Positions 46,767-57,911 of a DNA stretch of 64,000 bases are shown here, in pieces (position 1 is the first letter of the stretch; each line of letters opens with the position of its first letter). The notes below the pieces were generated by a model. The model was not told the DNA's origin. It ran no database searches and saw nothing but the letters and a program-made list of their open reading frames with translations. The translations under genes were made by a program, and so were the position numbers. This DNA comes from Gigaspora margarita (lineage: Eukaryota > Glomeromycota > Glomeromycetes > Diversisporales > Gigasporaceae): positions 47,122 to 111,121 of the forward strand of contig WTPW01000948.1 of assembly GCA_009809945.1 (NCBI GenBank). Direction: 5' to 3'.

Positions 46767-48345
46767 TCAATCAAAAGGGCGTAAAGAACCTCTACGAATG
46801 GGTGCCATATTTCCATTGAAAGATTCGCGTAAATTTGTGACTGAATTTGATTTCGAAAGTGAAGATTCTCGAAGACCTGTTGAATTTGAGGATCGTGTCG
46901 ATGAGACCAATGACTCTCTTGATGTTCTTAAAAAAAGACTAGAGTCATCGATGATAGGCTGACTTAAATAGGCCATGAAAAAGTTTAATTAGATCAAATA
47001 TGTTAACCATCAAAGGCTACAACATACAGTACCTGACAGGACAAGATATCTGATTTTTCTATTAGGAATTTAAATTGATATGATTTTTTAAAAATGCTTA
47101 AAACTATTTTTTTCATCTAAACAAATCTGTAAGAGATTTTAAATTTTAAAAAGTCATATCAATTTGGAATATCTAGCTTTTTAAAATTTGACGTTTTATG
47201 TATAATTTTATAATCTTGTCTTGTCTGGTACTGTACAAACAGAGACCAACCGAAATCCATTCCAAGATTGTTTTTTAGTTACAGTAGGTATACTTGTGGT
47301 AAAACTTCCAGACGTCACATTTTGATAGTGATCGGTTGTAATTCCAAATTTTTTGTCAATGACTTTTTCGAAAAATGCATCAATCTTCTGCGCTGATATA
47401 GAATTTTGAGCGAAATGTGTTGGTGCCAGAGTACACTTTGGTCGATGAATAATAAATAATAAAATAAGCACAAGATGATAAACTGAATTAGGTGAAAATG
47501 ATAACATACCAAATTAACACATTCTCCTCCATATTCGTCAACAATGCTATATCGTCGTTGACGACCCGTCAATTCTTGTTTGACAAGATCGGCTTTAGTT
47601 CCAACCACTAAAATTGGTACACTTGCGTGTCTTTCTCCGATCTGTAATTCAAAATCGTAATCTAAATAGGTCGATAATTTACTTCATTTTTTAATGCATT
47701 TTCATAACTTGTGATATTAGTCGAATGTTTTGTTTACATACCATTTGTACTATTAAAACTCATAGAACTTCCACTCATCCAGCTTCCTGATCCACTCCCG
47801 CTTCCCATGCTCCAATTTGCATTAGCAACGTTATTTACTCTTTCACTTTCTTTATAAGCTTCCGAGTAAATTACTTCGGCAATCCATTTCCAAAGATTAT
47901 GATAAGATTTTCGATTACTAACATCATGCACCAAAATTATTCCGTTAATTTGATGATAAAACATATTTCGTGACGATTTATGTTTCGACGTTCCTCCAAC
48001 GTCAATGAATTCCACAAAGTATGTTTTACTGTTACGAGAATGTGTATGCATCTATATTTATAAAAAGAATCAATCGTAAAGGTGTCAAAATTGGGTTGCT
48101 AATTAATCGAAAGCGTAAAATCTACCTTCACATGGACAGAACAACCGATCGTCCAGGTTGGGTGTCGTAGTGCTTCATTATGACAGAGTATGTGAACCAA
48201 ACTAGTTTTCCCCTATATACGAAAGAAATCGTAAACGTGGCTTGTTTTATGAAAACCCTAATAATTCTGAAAATGCAAATAACGTAGCAATTACCACACC
48301 AGAATCCCCTACAACTACAAGGCGTATTTTGTCGTAGTGTTCCAT
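46767..48345 (-). CDS. RABL3: RABL3-type small GTPase (six exons)
   Basis: Exons on the minus strand: 48345-48295, 48212-48126, 48051-47742, 47661-47510, 47435-47283, 46958-46767; all junctions are GT-AG and in frame, giving about 314 residues. The N-terminus [16 protein letters not shown] leads into the P-loop GDSGVGKTS (13-21), then [22 protein letters not shown], very close to the RABL3 family's P-loop-to-switch segment. Next are DVGG (63-66, G3), GIILVHD, a Ser/Gly-rich insert (about 123-149), VVGTKAD (168-174, G4) and the family's C-terminal [10 protein letters not shown] helix. Residues 252-314 are a Ser/Arg-rich tail that animal RABL3 lacks. As in the family, there is no prenylation cysteine at the C-terminus, so it probably acts in the cytosol. 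ATG 48345 is preferred over an upstream in-frame ATG (48498) because it matches the family start. The last junction is the least certain. Confidence 0.92.
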
Positions 48346-48888
48346 TGATGTTCCGAAAAAGTGCTTTTTTCGAAATGTTTTAATTGAGCTAAGTTTATCG
48401 CAGGGACACGGAAAAATTTCGAAAAGATTAGAAAACAATAAATCACAATTTTTACCGAATATCACATTATAAAACAATTTTTGCTTTTTTTTATGCATGC
48501 GAAGTTACACGAAGGATCTGATTGGTTAACTATTTTAGGAGCCAATCATATTTGCGTATTTTAACTCACGTGCATAAAAGATACATTCGCATTTTTGCAT
48601 TATATAACTTCGAAAAAACGTTAATATTATTGTGTAAAATAATTGAGATATTCCAAACACGGAGAACTTAAGAATATTTAAAACTTTACAGTAACTATAA
48701 ATGTCAAAATGATCAGTTAAAAGAAGTTAAATGTAAGTTTTAATTTTAACTTTATTTTATCTTATTTCTATCTTGCATATTAATTTAAAGGTTAAATTGT
48801 TAAGTATGATTTGGGTTAAGTAGTAATGATAAATACGAGTAGTAATTATTTAATTAATAGTATAGATTCAATAACAACTTTGTAATAA
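48346..48888. other. Upstream region of RABL3
   Basis: Would hold the 5' UTR and promoter. An in-frame upstream ATG at 48496-48498 exists but adds residues unlike the family. No other gene seen. Confidence 0.5.
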
Positions 48889-49114
48889 GGCCACGCAAAG
48901 TTAATTTTTCGTTTTGCATAACCCGCCAACCCAATTTTTCCAAAAAAATTTTTTTTTTTAAATTCCTATTGTCCATTTTTGCCATTTAATTTTTCTCCGG
49001 TGTCACCCGATGATGACCTTGATTTTCCGTAATTACCCAATAGGCCCGATAAAAGAAAAGACAAAATTTTCTGATTCCATGTTATGCAAGCCGAAGAATC
49101 AACTTTGCGTGACC
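48889..49114. mobile_element. PIF/Harbinger-like MITE, copy A
   Basis: Starts GGCCACGCAAAGTTAATTTT and ends …CAACTTTGCGTGACC; flanks TAA (48886-48888) and TTA (49115-49117) fit the 3-bp TWA target of PIF/Harbinger. Confidence 0.75.
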
Positions 49115-49139
49115 TTAGATGTGAACATGGATTAATTTT

Positions 49140-49250
49140 GGCCACGTAAAGTTATTTTTTTTTTTAAAAAAAAAAAAAAAAAATCCGACCCGCCGACCGG
49201 AATTTTGAAATACCAGGTTATGCAAAACGAAAAATTAACTTTGCGTGGCC
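49140..49250. mobile_element. PIF/Harbinger-like MITE, copy B
   Basis: Starts GGCCACGTAAAGTTATTTTT and ends TTAACTTTGCGTGGCC followed by TAA. Its right end is a 35-bp perfect mirror of the left end of copy A, so 48889-49250 also reads as one element with both outer ends. Confidence 0.75.
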
Positions 49251-49254
49251 TAAC

Positions 49255-49876
49255 TGAAAATGTAGTAAATTTATTTTTTAGAATTTATAATAAAGAGTTT
49301 CGCTTATAATTAGCCATATTTTGATCAACATTATTTATACTAAACTTGATACTGCAATAAAAAACAATATTTAGCCGTTACCAAAACATTTTTTGCCATT
49401 TTTAAAAACAATTTTTCCGGGTCCCTGGTTTATCGTCGCGTGAAGATCACGTGATAATTATACAGGAAAAAATTTGGGCATGCCCTCTTATTGAGGTAAA
49501 ATGTGCGAAATAAACCATGCTAATCGCTACAAGTACCCTAGGAACACGTAATATAGATTACTGATTAATCCAATCAGAATAGTATAAACATTATACTAAT
49601 TCCAATCTAGGACCCGGATAAGGACGGTGATTTTCTGCGGTGAAAACTTACCAATTCCGTCTGTGACAAAAACAAATTAATTCATAATTTCTGAATTTCT
49701 GCGTGAATTCTGCGTTGGTCATTTGCGTTGGTTATATAGAAATCTTGAATATTCTGCAATCAATTGGTCATTTAGTCTTCGGATTATTTCGGACATTAAG
49801 CAAAAAAGTTTCTCCCGACCACGCTCGTATTTCAGGTTTATTTGTTTTCTACATCGGAACTTTTCGGAAGTTATAT
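49255..49876. other. Intergenic sequence, nothing recognised
   Basis: A 67-residue ORF (49703-49906) has no domain and runs into the next element. Confidence 0.45.
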
Positions 49877-50595
49877 GGGTCATGGTCTAGGAAAACCCCC
49901 CTCTGACACTTTTTTAAAAATTTTGAGATTTTTGATTCAAATTAAAGTTTCGGTTTATATCTATATGTATTTTACTTTTTACCCTACATTGATATAATAA
50001 TTTATCGAGACATTTTAACTTGAATGTAAAACAATTTAATATTCGTGTTCTAAAAATAGATTTACAACCAAAGATTGACGGCTCAATTTAATTAGATTGG
50101 TCAATCAGTATTTCATAATCACATGACCTTGTTTACTCAGTAATTAATATCTAAAAATAAACAAAAAATTCAGGGGCAAAATTTAGGTTTCACAAACAAT
50201 TAATCGCTATTTTCTCAAAATGAAAACCCCCCTCCGACACTTTTTTAAAAAATTTGAGATTTTTGATTCAAATTAAAGTTCCGGTTTATATCTATAAGTA
50301 TTTCACTTTTTACCTTACGTTGATATAATAATTTATTGAGATAATTTAACTTGAATATAACCAAATTTTTGAATGTTAGTGTTCTAAAAATAGATTTACA
50401 ACCAAAGATTGATGGCTCAATTAAATTAGATTGGTCAATTAGTGGTTCATAATCACATGACATTGTTTATTCAATAATTGATATCTAAAAATAAACAAAA
50501 AATTCAGGGGTAAAATTTAGGTTCCACAAACACTTAATCGCTATTTTCTCAAAATGGAAACTACCCTCCGGAGGGGTTTTCCTAGTCCATGCCCC
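49877..50595. mobile_element. 719-bp inverted-repeat element made of a direct duplication
   Basis: GGTCATGGTCTAGGAAAACC and mirror (GGTTTTCCTAGTCCATGCCC) form the ends, flanked by ATAT. The body is two direct copies of about 335 bp (from 49893 and 50226, both CCCCCCTCYGACACTTTTTT). Confidence 0.75.
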
Positions 50596-50599
50596 ATAT

Positions 50600-51130
50600 A
50601 CTTAGAGCCTTGTACTTATAAAAAAAACCAAATAATTTATAAATCCCTGCTTTCTGCGGCAATTATGTGCTATTCTTAATACATTCCGTGTTTACAACCT
50701 AATTCTGTAATTTCTGCGACATTCCGTGAAATGCAAAAAATTACCGTCCCTGGACCCGGATATCTCTTTTATAGATCATAACTGGGTTTTAGCCAATTTT
50801 GATCTAATTTGCTAAAAATGACAAACCTACATGTTTTTGGTGATTAAATAGAGGGGTGACTGAGTAGAATTACTTCTATATAATCACATACTATAACATA
50901 ATATATATTATGTGATTTTAAAGAAGTAAATAAAAAAAATTTATATTTAATTTTCAATGATCACGGATCATTATAGTATCAATACTAATTTTGTTTGAAT
51001 TATGTATAGTAATACAAGTGATACAGTAATTTTAACTTCACTGATTATAAATAATTGGTGTTTGGGACATACAAATAAAAAAAGATAAAATTTGGTGTTA
51101 ATTGTATATATGAAATTGTTAATTGTATAC
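50600..51130. other. A+T-rich spacer, nothing recognised
   Basis: No coding or structural pattern seen. Confidence 0.45.
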
Positions 51131-51135
51131 CTGTA

Positions 51136-51304
51136 TATTACCGAATAGAAACAACTACTGTATAGAAGCTACTTCTCGATTTTGGATTCAAAAATCTGAA
51201 AATGGTTACTATGTTTTAATAGTAAAATTAGACCTGAATAGAAGCTACTTCCATGATTTAGGCCAAGAAAATCAAAAATTTTTGGTTGCTTCTATTTGGT
51301 AATA
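51136..51304. mobile_element. 169-bp TA-flanked MITE
   Basis: TATTACCGAATAGAAACAAC and its mirror with two mismatches, flanked by TA. TAGAAGCTACTTC repeats inside. Confidence 0.7.
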
Positions 51305-51469
51305 TATGGTATATAAAATATGTGATAGACCATCGGTTGAAATGGATTTACAAAAACTATTAAAAGCCAAGAAGTTTTTAGCTTGAAAGGGTTACTTAAT
51401 TTATATCAGATTTTTTTAGACTTTATTACTATAAGCACAAAATAATGCCTATCTGCGAGCTAATTAATT

Positions 51470-51725
51470 GATCTGTACATTATTTTTGTATTATTTTCTA
51501 TAAACAAATGTATTAGGAAAAGTGCACTTATAGATATATAAAGTGCACTCATAGAACGAAAGTATATATAAAGTGCACTTATAGTAAGAAAGTGCACTTA
51601 AAGAAAGTGCATTTATAAAGAATGCATTTATAAAAAGATCAACTATATCATTTTTTCAAAATAATGACATGTATTATGCATTAATTCGGAATGCCCATGG
51701 GCACTAATTCGAGACTAGTAGACTA
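51470..51725 (+). repeat. AAAGTGCACTTATA tandem zone, copy 1
   Basis: Five or six units of AAAGTGCACTTATA with spacers, ending in GAATGCCCATGGGCACTAAT. Colinear with 55590-55930. Confidence 0.8.
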
Positions 51726-51729
51726 TTTT

Positions 51730-52460
51730 GAAGGTTTCGATTTTCAGGTGTTTCAAGAATGATAACAATAGATATAAATAAAATATTTACCATATTTTAC
51801 TAAATAACCAAGTTATATATATGAAACAATGACTAAAATCCTTACTAAGCTATAAGAAAAATTTAGCTATTATTAAAAAAAATTGGCATAAAATCTATAT
51901 AATTCTAAATATTTTACTATTAATCCCTAAATTAAATACTAGAGTTACTAAAAAGCCCTACAATACTAATTCGCTTCATAAAATTGGTACAATAATTCTA
52001 CACTAAAGGAAAGCACAATAATTTTATACTATTAACAATTTGGGAGCACAAAAATTTATATCATTGATAATTAGAAAAAGAAAAGAAATTTATCTAATGA
52101 TAGTTTACAAAAGCTATAAAAATAATATGCTTTAAAATAAGTCTAAAAATCAAGACCAAAAAAGTTCAAAACCCAATAATCAGAATTTTATCTTTTATAT
52201 ATATGTTCAAACTCAATTCAGTATTTTATAATCAAATTTTCAAAAAAAAAATTTGCTATTAATAAATAGGAAAAAAAAAACTAGTAACCCTGCTATTAAT
52301 CATAAACAGGTAAAAAAAAATCAGTAATAGATTTTTGATGCAATAACTCAATATGTTTTCTTCTAATTAGTGATAAGTATTTTCTAAAAATTTTAAAATC
52401 CTTTATATTAAAATTGGCACTTTCTTGTTGCTCAATAAAACTAATAAATTTTGTTAGTTT
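51730..52460. other. A+T-rich spacer, nothing recognised
   Basis: Poly-A-rich; no coding or structural pattern seen. Confidence 0.45.
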
Positions 52461-52759
52461 ATTTAAGGGTAGAGTACATGCAAATCATTTTTCATATGAT
52501 CTCAATAGTCAATTTTTTTTATTCTTACTATTTTAAAATTTTATTAAATTAATTATTTTACTTCTAAATTAAAGTTTGTAGAATAGGCTTTTCTGATTCT
52601 ATTAGTAGTAAAATTATTAAAATTGGTTAAATATTTAATGAGAAACATGTATTTAAAGATTGGGTATCATTTTTATTATATGATAATCATGTGATATTAA
52701 CCAATCAAAACCAATGATTTTGTATAACTACAGAAAATTTGAACCTGCTATGGATAACT

Positions 52760-52940
52760 AGGGCCCCGAAATATACATAGATAGGTCAGGTATGAGTTTG
52801 CTTATTTTTGAGGTTTTTTATACAGATCTTTTCTATTTATAGTAATTTTTTTGCTTATTTTTGAAGTTTTTTCTGCAGATCTTTCCTTTTTTAGTAACCC
52901 TATAATTAACCTGACCTATCTATGTATATTTTGGGGTCCT
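52760..52940. mobile_element. 181-bp foldback MITE (AGGGCCCCGAAATATACATA)
   Basis: About 31-bp ends, AGGGCCCCGAAATATACATA...GATAGGTCAGG, mirrored with two mismatches. GATAACT is duplicated on both sides. The related element 8389-8906 lacks it at the matching place, so an empty site exists in this window. Confidence 0.88.
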
Positions 52941-53079
52941 GATAACTTCACAATACATACAAGTCTATTTTTATATGTTTTAATTATTAAATTTATACTA
53001 TTATAAAAAGTATATTTTAATATATATATTATGAAATTTTAATAAAAATTGTATATAATTATAAAGAAAATTGTATGTA

Positions 53080-53282
53080 AAGACATGTCTCCATGGCGAC
53101 CCTACATATAATAGCCAATCATATTTAGGGTTAGAAAATTTTCATTTGTGTTTTTGTATTATAAAAGTTAGAAAGTTTGTAGAAAATTTTAATTGGCCAA
53201 TAATAAGCAGTATATTATCTAGTCACATGCTTAATTTTGATTGGCTATTCATATAAAGGGTCTCCATGGAGACATATCTCCA
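53080..53282. mobile_element. 200-bp foldback MITE (GACATGTCTCCATGG ends)
   Basis: GACATGTCTCCATGGCGACC...ATAGCCAATCA at the left, mirrored as TGATTGGCTAT...GTCTCCATGGAGACATATC at the right. The target duplication is not clear. Nested in the TTAA element. Confidence 0.75.
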
Positions 53283-53689
53283 TAAAATAACGCCCTAATT
53301 ATAAAAAGTTTTATTATTAACATCTTCCAATTTTTTATAAAAATTTTAATTGGACATATAAATCATATGGAGTAAAGTCAATAAAAAAGGAACAAATTTT
53401 TTTTAATTAAAAGTTTTTTTAACATTGAGCTTAAATATTTTGTCAAGCTTATTAAATTTAATGATTTTTTTATTTTAATTCTAGATAATTCTAAGATTAA
53501 AATAAAAAAAAATTTATCAAAGTTGGTTAAGTAGTTGTCAAGATATTTTAATTTAAAAATTAAAAAAATTTTACTAAAAATGATTTGTTTGACATCTTCT
53601 ATATGACAAATTGATCTATATGTACTCTACTCTTAAGCCTTCTATAATAGGAATTTTAGACAGTTCCTTATCAGTATTGCTTGCATTTC

Positions 53690-55300
53690 TTTTTTGAATT
53701 CCTGTTGTTCTTTTAATACAATAGTAATGATTTCTTCATCATCAAGAACATCTTCTGTAAGTATTTGTAAATCATTATGTGGTCAAATTCATTTATCTGG
53801 TGTTTAATTGTCAAATCTAACAAATTTATCATTAGGTCTATAATTAATTCACCAATATTATCATTTTCTAAATCTATTACTTTTTGAGCGGCAAAACTAG
53901 AATCATCAATTTCATTATCTAATAATAGAGAAAGAATTTCTGTTTTTTTTAGCAATTCATAATAGTTAATTCCACAACTTCATCTCATGATTTTGCGATA
54001 TAATAGTTTGCTTTCTTGATGTTTACTTTTTTTCTGTATAAATAAAAAGAGTTTCAGAAAAATATACATGTAAGCTGAATTATTAATCATATTGATCACA
54101 AGATGCATATACTGCCTAAATGTATTAAAAAGCTTAGCATAATTATAAGTTAAACTATTAAAAAACTCAACCTAGCCCCAAAAAAATAGTACAGAAGTAT
54201 AAATAAGATCTAGAAAATAAAAATAATATTTTATTTTATTACTTGTTTGCTACTATATATAGTACTTGTCCAGTATGATATAAAGGGTTATACATTACTT
54301 CACAGTCATCTGTAAAACAAATTGTTTGTAAAAAAAACTTCTATATATAACCAATATAAAATAACATATATATGTAGTAGAACATGTGATGTGTACAGTA
54401 TGCAGTTTATATATATTCTTACTTTTTTAAATCTTCATTTCTTTCGAACTGATTCATTATATGCTATATATATATTTTTTTATATTTCGCTTTAAAGCTA
54501 TTAATAATCCCTGCATCCATCAGCTAAAGATAAGCAGTAGTGTTGGGTGACAAAATTTTAATTCAAATATTTGTTAAACGAATATCAAAAAGATCTGAAA
54601 TTATATAAAAAGGACCAGTACTATGATGGCTCTTGCTTTTTTGCCCATGCTTATGCTTGCAACCACTTCTATGCTTGCACCACTTCTACGTTTGTAACCA
54701 CTTCCATATTAGTGATCACTTTCACATTCACAACTACTTATACCATGCTCATGTTCACAACTACTTATACTATACCCATATCCATGTAAAGAACTTTGTT
54801 CTTTTTGTTTATTGATGCTACTAGCACTTAATCTTGGATGGTCACATTGAGTATTTGGTTTTTAGATGAGCTTGCATAGATTTCTTCATCTAATCTTTCA
54901 CCTTCAGATTCTTTATCTTCTGACTCCTTACTTTCTAATTCTTCATTGCTTGAATTTTCTTCACCATCCAATTCTTTATTTGGTTCTAATGTATCTTGAC
55001 CATTATTATTATTAGGATTATAATAACTCTTTGTACTATCAACTAACAACAGAATTTGCTAGTTTGCTAAATGAATCTTTTTATTAAGTTTTGAGAGCCA
55101 TTTACAGAAAATATCAGTTCTCATTCATGCCTTTAAATTTGAATATGTTATAGGTAAGGCATCGTAGTTTAAGTAAACTAATGTATGGGATCAATAGATG
55201 CACCAATTACTAATGGTTGTAACTTTTTAGTTTTAATTGCATTTGTACATAGCATGACTATAATATGTACACAGTCCTGAAAGTGAATGTTATAATTAAA
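53690..55300 (-). pseudogene. pogo/Tigger transposase pseudogene
   Basis: Minus-strand fragments in order: KKLQPLVIGAS (near 55235), LPITYSNLKA (near 55150), MRTDIFCKWLSKLNKKIHLA (near 55105) and LLLVDSTKSYYNPN (near 55045, with the catalytic Asp). An acidic Glu/Ser-rich stretch then leads to NVTIQD at 54830. MDAGIINSFKAKYKK, the last catalytic motif, lies near 54475-54520. The frame 53955-53713 supplies a plausible C-terminal part. Between NVTI and MDAGII there should be only about 15 residues; instead 54535-54825 is extra sequence with CACTTCTATGCTTGCAACC repeats. Stops and frame changes throughout. In a live element this enzyme cuts and pastes DNA at TA. Confidence 0.8.
54600..54790 (+). 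repeat. Degenerate ACCACTTCTATGCTTGCA repeat inside the pogo pseudogene
   Basis: Short Cys/His-looking ORFs over this tract (54571-54815) come from the repeat and show no zinc-finger spacing. Confidence 0.6.
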
Positions 55301-55352
55301 ATTAATAAAAAATAAGCAAAGAAATTTGCTATTTTTACTTTGTATTGTACTT

Positions 55353-55503
55353 GGAAAAGTGACAAAAATCAGTTAATTTTTTAGGAAGAGAAGGGTATAA
55401 AAAAGTTAAAATTATATATAGAAACCTGACCAAATTTATATTAAAGAGAAGGGAAGGGGAGTAGACCTCTAATAATAAATAATCAGATGATTAATGATAC
55501 TGC
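55353..55503. mobile_element. 150-bp MITE, copy B
   Basis: Colinear with 12469-12618: GTGACAAAAATCAG...TTTTTTAGG, CTGACCAAATTTATATTAAAGAG, AATCAGATGATTAATGA. Confidence 0.75.
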
Positions 55504-55589
55504 TTTTGCTGTTCAAATCCAAACCTATTATTATTTTGGTTCTTATTGTATAAGTATGAATTAATATATTTGTGTATTAATTAATTGAT

Positions 55590-55930
55590 CTGGGCATTAT
55601 TTTGAATACACCCATATGTGTTATTTCAAAAAAAAGGTTTGAAATTTTTGAATCCAATATAGTCAATCTTTCTTAAATATATATAATTAGAAAAAGTGCA
55701 CTAACAGAATGTGCACTTATAAAGGATCAAAAGATATTTACTTTAGAAAGAAAGTGTATGTGAAGTGTACTTATTGCATTTATAAAAAGTGCATGTAAGC
55801 ATACTTATAAAGAATGCACTTATAAAAGGTCAAAATATCATTTTCTAACAATAGTTATATATTACTGGTTTGCATTAATTCAGAATGCCCATGGGCACTA
55901 ATTCAAAACTACTTTAACTATTTTTGAAGG
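55590..55930 (+). repeat. AAAGTGCACTTATA tandem zone, copy 2
   Basis: Colinear with 51470-51725, including GAATGCCCATGGGCACTAAT near 55878. Confidence 0.8.
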
Positions 55931-56049
55931 GTTTAATTTTTAAATAATGCCCACAAATAGGGTTCCAATTTCTGATCCAGAAAACTGTGTACTGATTACT
56001 CGATCCAAAAAAATTTACCAACTGGGTCATGTTTTTAACAAACTGGTTT

Positions 56050-56582
56050 GGGGGCATCCATAAATAACGTTATGTACCCCTACATAGTAGCTCTTGACTC
56101 CCCCTCTACTATATAAAAAAATTTTTAAAAATCTATATGTTTATATATAAAATTTTACAAAAACTTGAATATATAATGACCTAGTAATTCAATTTGGATA
56201 ATTTGGTACCATTCGATTCGTCTCTATGAGACGAATCCAATGGTACCAAAATCATTTCATTTGGATTCCTGGATCACGTTTTATTAACGAAATACTATTG
56301 ATTTTATAGTAATTTTATAAGAAAACATAATAACCAATAGTATTTCGTTAATAAAACGTGATCCAGTAATCCAAATCAAATGAAATTGGTACCATTCGAA
56401 TCCTCTCCTCGAGACGGTTCGAATGGTACCAAAATCATCCAATTTGGACTACTGAATCAAGGTTTAGACAAATTTTTATAAAAAAATTGTGTTATGTTGA
56501 GGGGACCCCCTCTACATATTGGAAAATCGTTATATTTTGGGGGACCCCCCCCTCAAGCATAACGTTATTTATAGATGCCTCC
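56050..56582. mobile_element. 533-bp MITE with nested palindromes
   Basis: GGGGGCATCCATAAATAACG...TTATG and its mirror with two mismatches, flanked by TTT on both sides. The interior has two palindromes centred on GTCTC...GAGAC (near 56222 and 56408), placed symmetrically around a long hairpin (ACGTTTTATTAACGAAATAC at 56277 / mirror near 56343). Confidence 0.82.
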
Positions 56583-56589
56583 TTTAAAA

Positions 56590-57500
56590 TGATATATAGG
56601 TCACCTGTTAATAAACAGGTTACCCGTTGACAAACAGGTTACCCATTTATTAACAGATATATTTAATATTCGGAATTGTTCTAATCGGTAGTATAGCGTT
56701 TATTAAATCTGATTGGTCAATAATTTACATATATCTTGCATATATTATCTTAGAACGAATTGTTGCCCATGAAAATGAATTGTTAAGAGAAACTAAATAT
56801 ATATTCAGAAACTACACTTTTCACTTTATATATTTCAAAATAATCACAAAAACAAAGGAATAATCATAAAGGTTAGCTATATAACGTTTTTTTAATTTAA
56901 TCTTACTTATACATATATAAGAACCTCTAAATCAAAAGAATAGCTTTTTTTTGTAGTTAGATCTCTAGTATTTGAGTTTGTTCTCAAGTTTATAGTACAT
57001 GTAGATTATACTTGTTAGACGAAGCTATAGATTTCAATATTGATGAAAGTCGAAACTGGGTTTAACTCTTGTAGTCTTATATAATAAAATAAAACTGAAA
57101 AACTTGTCGAAACTATTGGAAGGTTTGAGTTTCGCATACTTTTTACTTGCAGTTATTTGCTATTCTGTTTAATTTATTTATGTATATTAATTTAATTATT
57201 ATTTTTCTTATTATTTATTGTTAGCAATTTAGTTTTGATACAAAGCTCTTTATATATGCATTTAATAGATCGTTATTTAAAATTTAAGATATCAATATTT
57301 TTTTAAATTTAATCAAATTATATATGTAGCTGGCTATTCTCCAAAGTATTAGATTATTGTAATTAATAAAATTTAAAAAAATGTATCTTTTATTAATTAT
57401 ATTAGCAAAATAAATATACGAAATCTTTCAAAAGAAATTGCATGCCGAAATCTTTTGAAAGAATTACGATTGATGCTAAATCTTTCAAAAGGATTGTAAT
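56590..57500. other. A+T-rich spacer, nothing recognised
   Basis: Only a short GTTACCCGTT repeat near 56600-56650. Confidence 0.45.
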
Positions 57501-57911
57501 CTTTCAAAAAATTTCAGCATGTATTTCTTTCGAAATATTTTGAAATATGTTGTGATATATTGCAAAATAGGTCAAAAAAATGCAAGCCTTTACCTAATTA
57601 TTCGCTTCGGGGGCACAAGAGGTAATATTTTGTATATTATCATGTAAATCTACAATATTTTGCAATTTTTTGCAATATTTTTCACAATATTTATTCATAT
57701 TCATGTAATAAAATAGAAATAAAAATAGCAAAATAATAATTCAATAATAAATACATATATAATTTATTAATAACTTTATTTTTTAAAAATATTTAAAAAT
57801 TACAAATATAAATCGAAATTATTAATAATATTTTTATTAAAAAATATATATATAAAAAAAAACAGCATTATTTGTTAATAAAAAAAACAACAAAAAAAAA
57901 ACAAAATTTTA

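Larger units (their letters stand above)
52467..53632. mobile_element. 1.2-kb piggyBac-like (TTAA) element
   Basis: GGGTAGAGTACAT and (complement) GAGTAGAGTACAT abut TTAA at 52463-52466 and 53633-53636. Colinear with 8389-8906 through the shared cassette (52568-52640) and the ACCAATCA...GATTTTGT segment. Two smaller MITEs are nested in it. Non-coding. Confidence 0.85.

Noticed and set aside
54571-54815. Small Cys/His-rich ORFs resembling zinc fingers
   Set aside because: They follow a short tandem repeat and lack regular C2H2 spacing; overlapping frames look equally Cys-rich.
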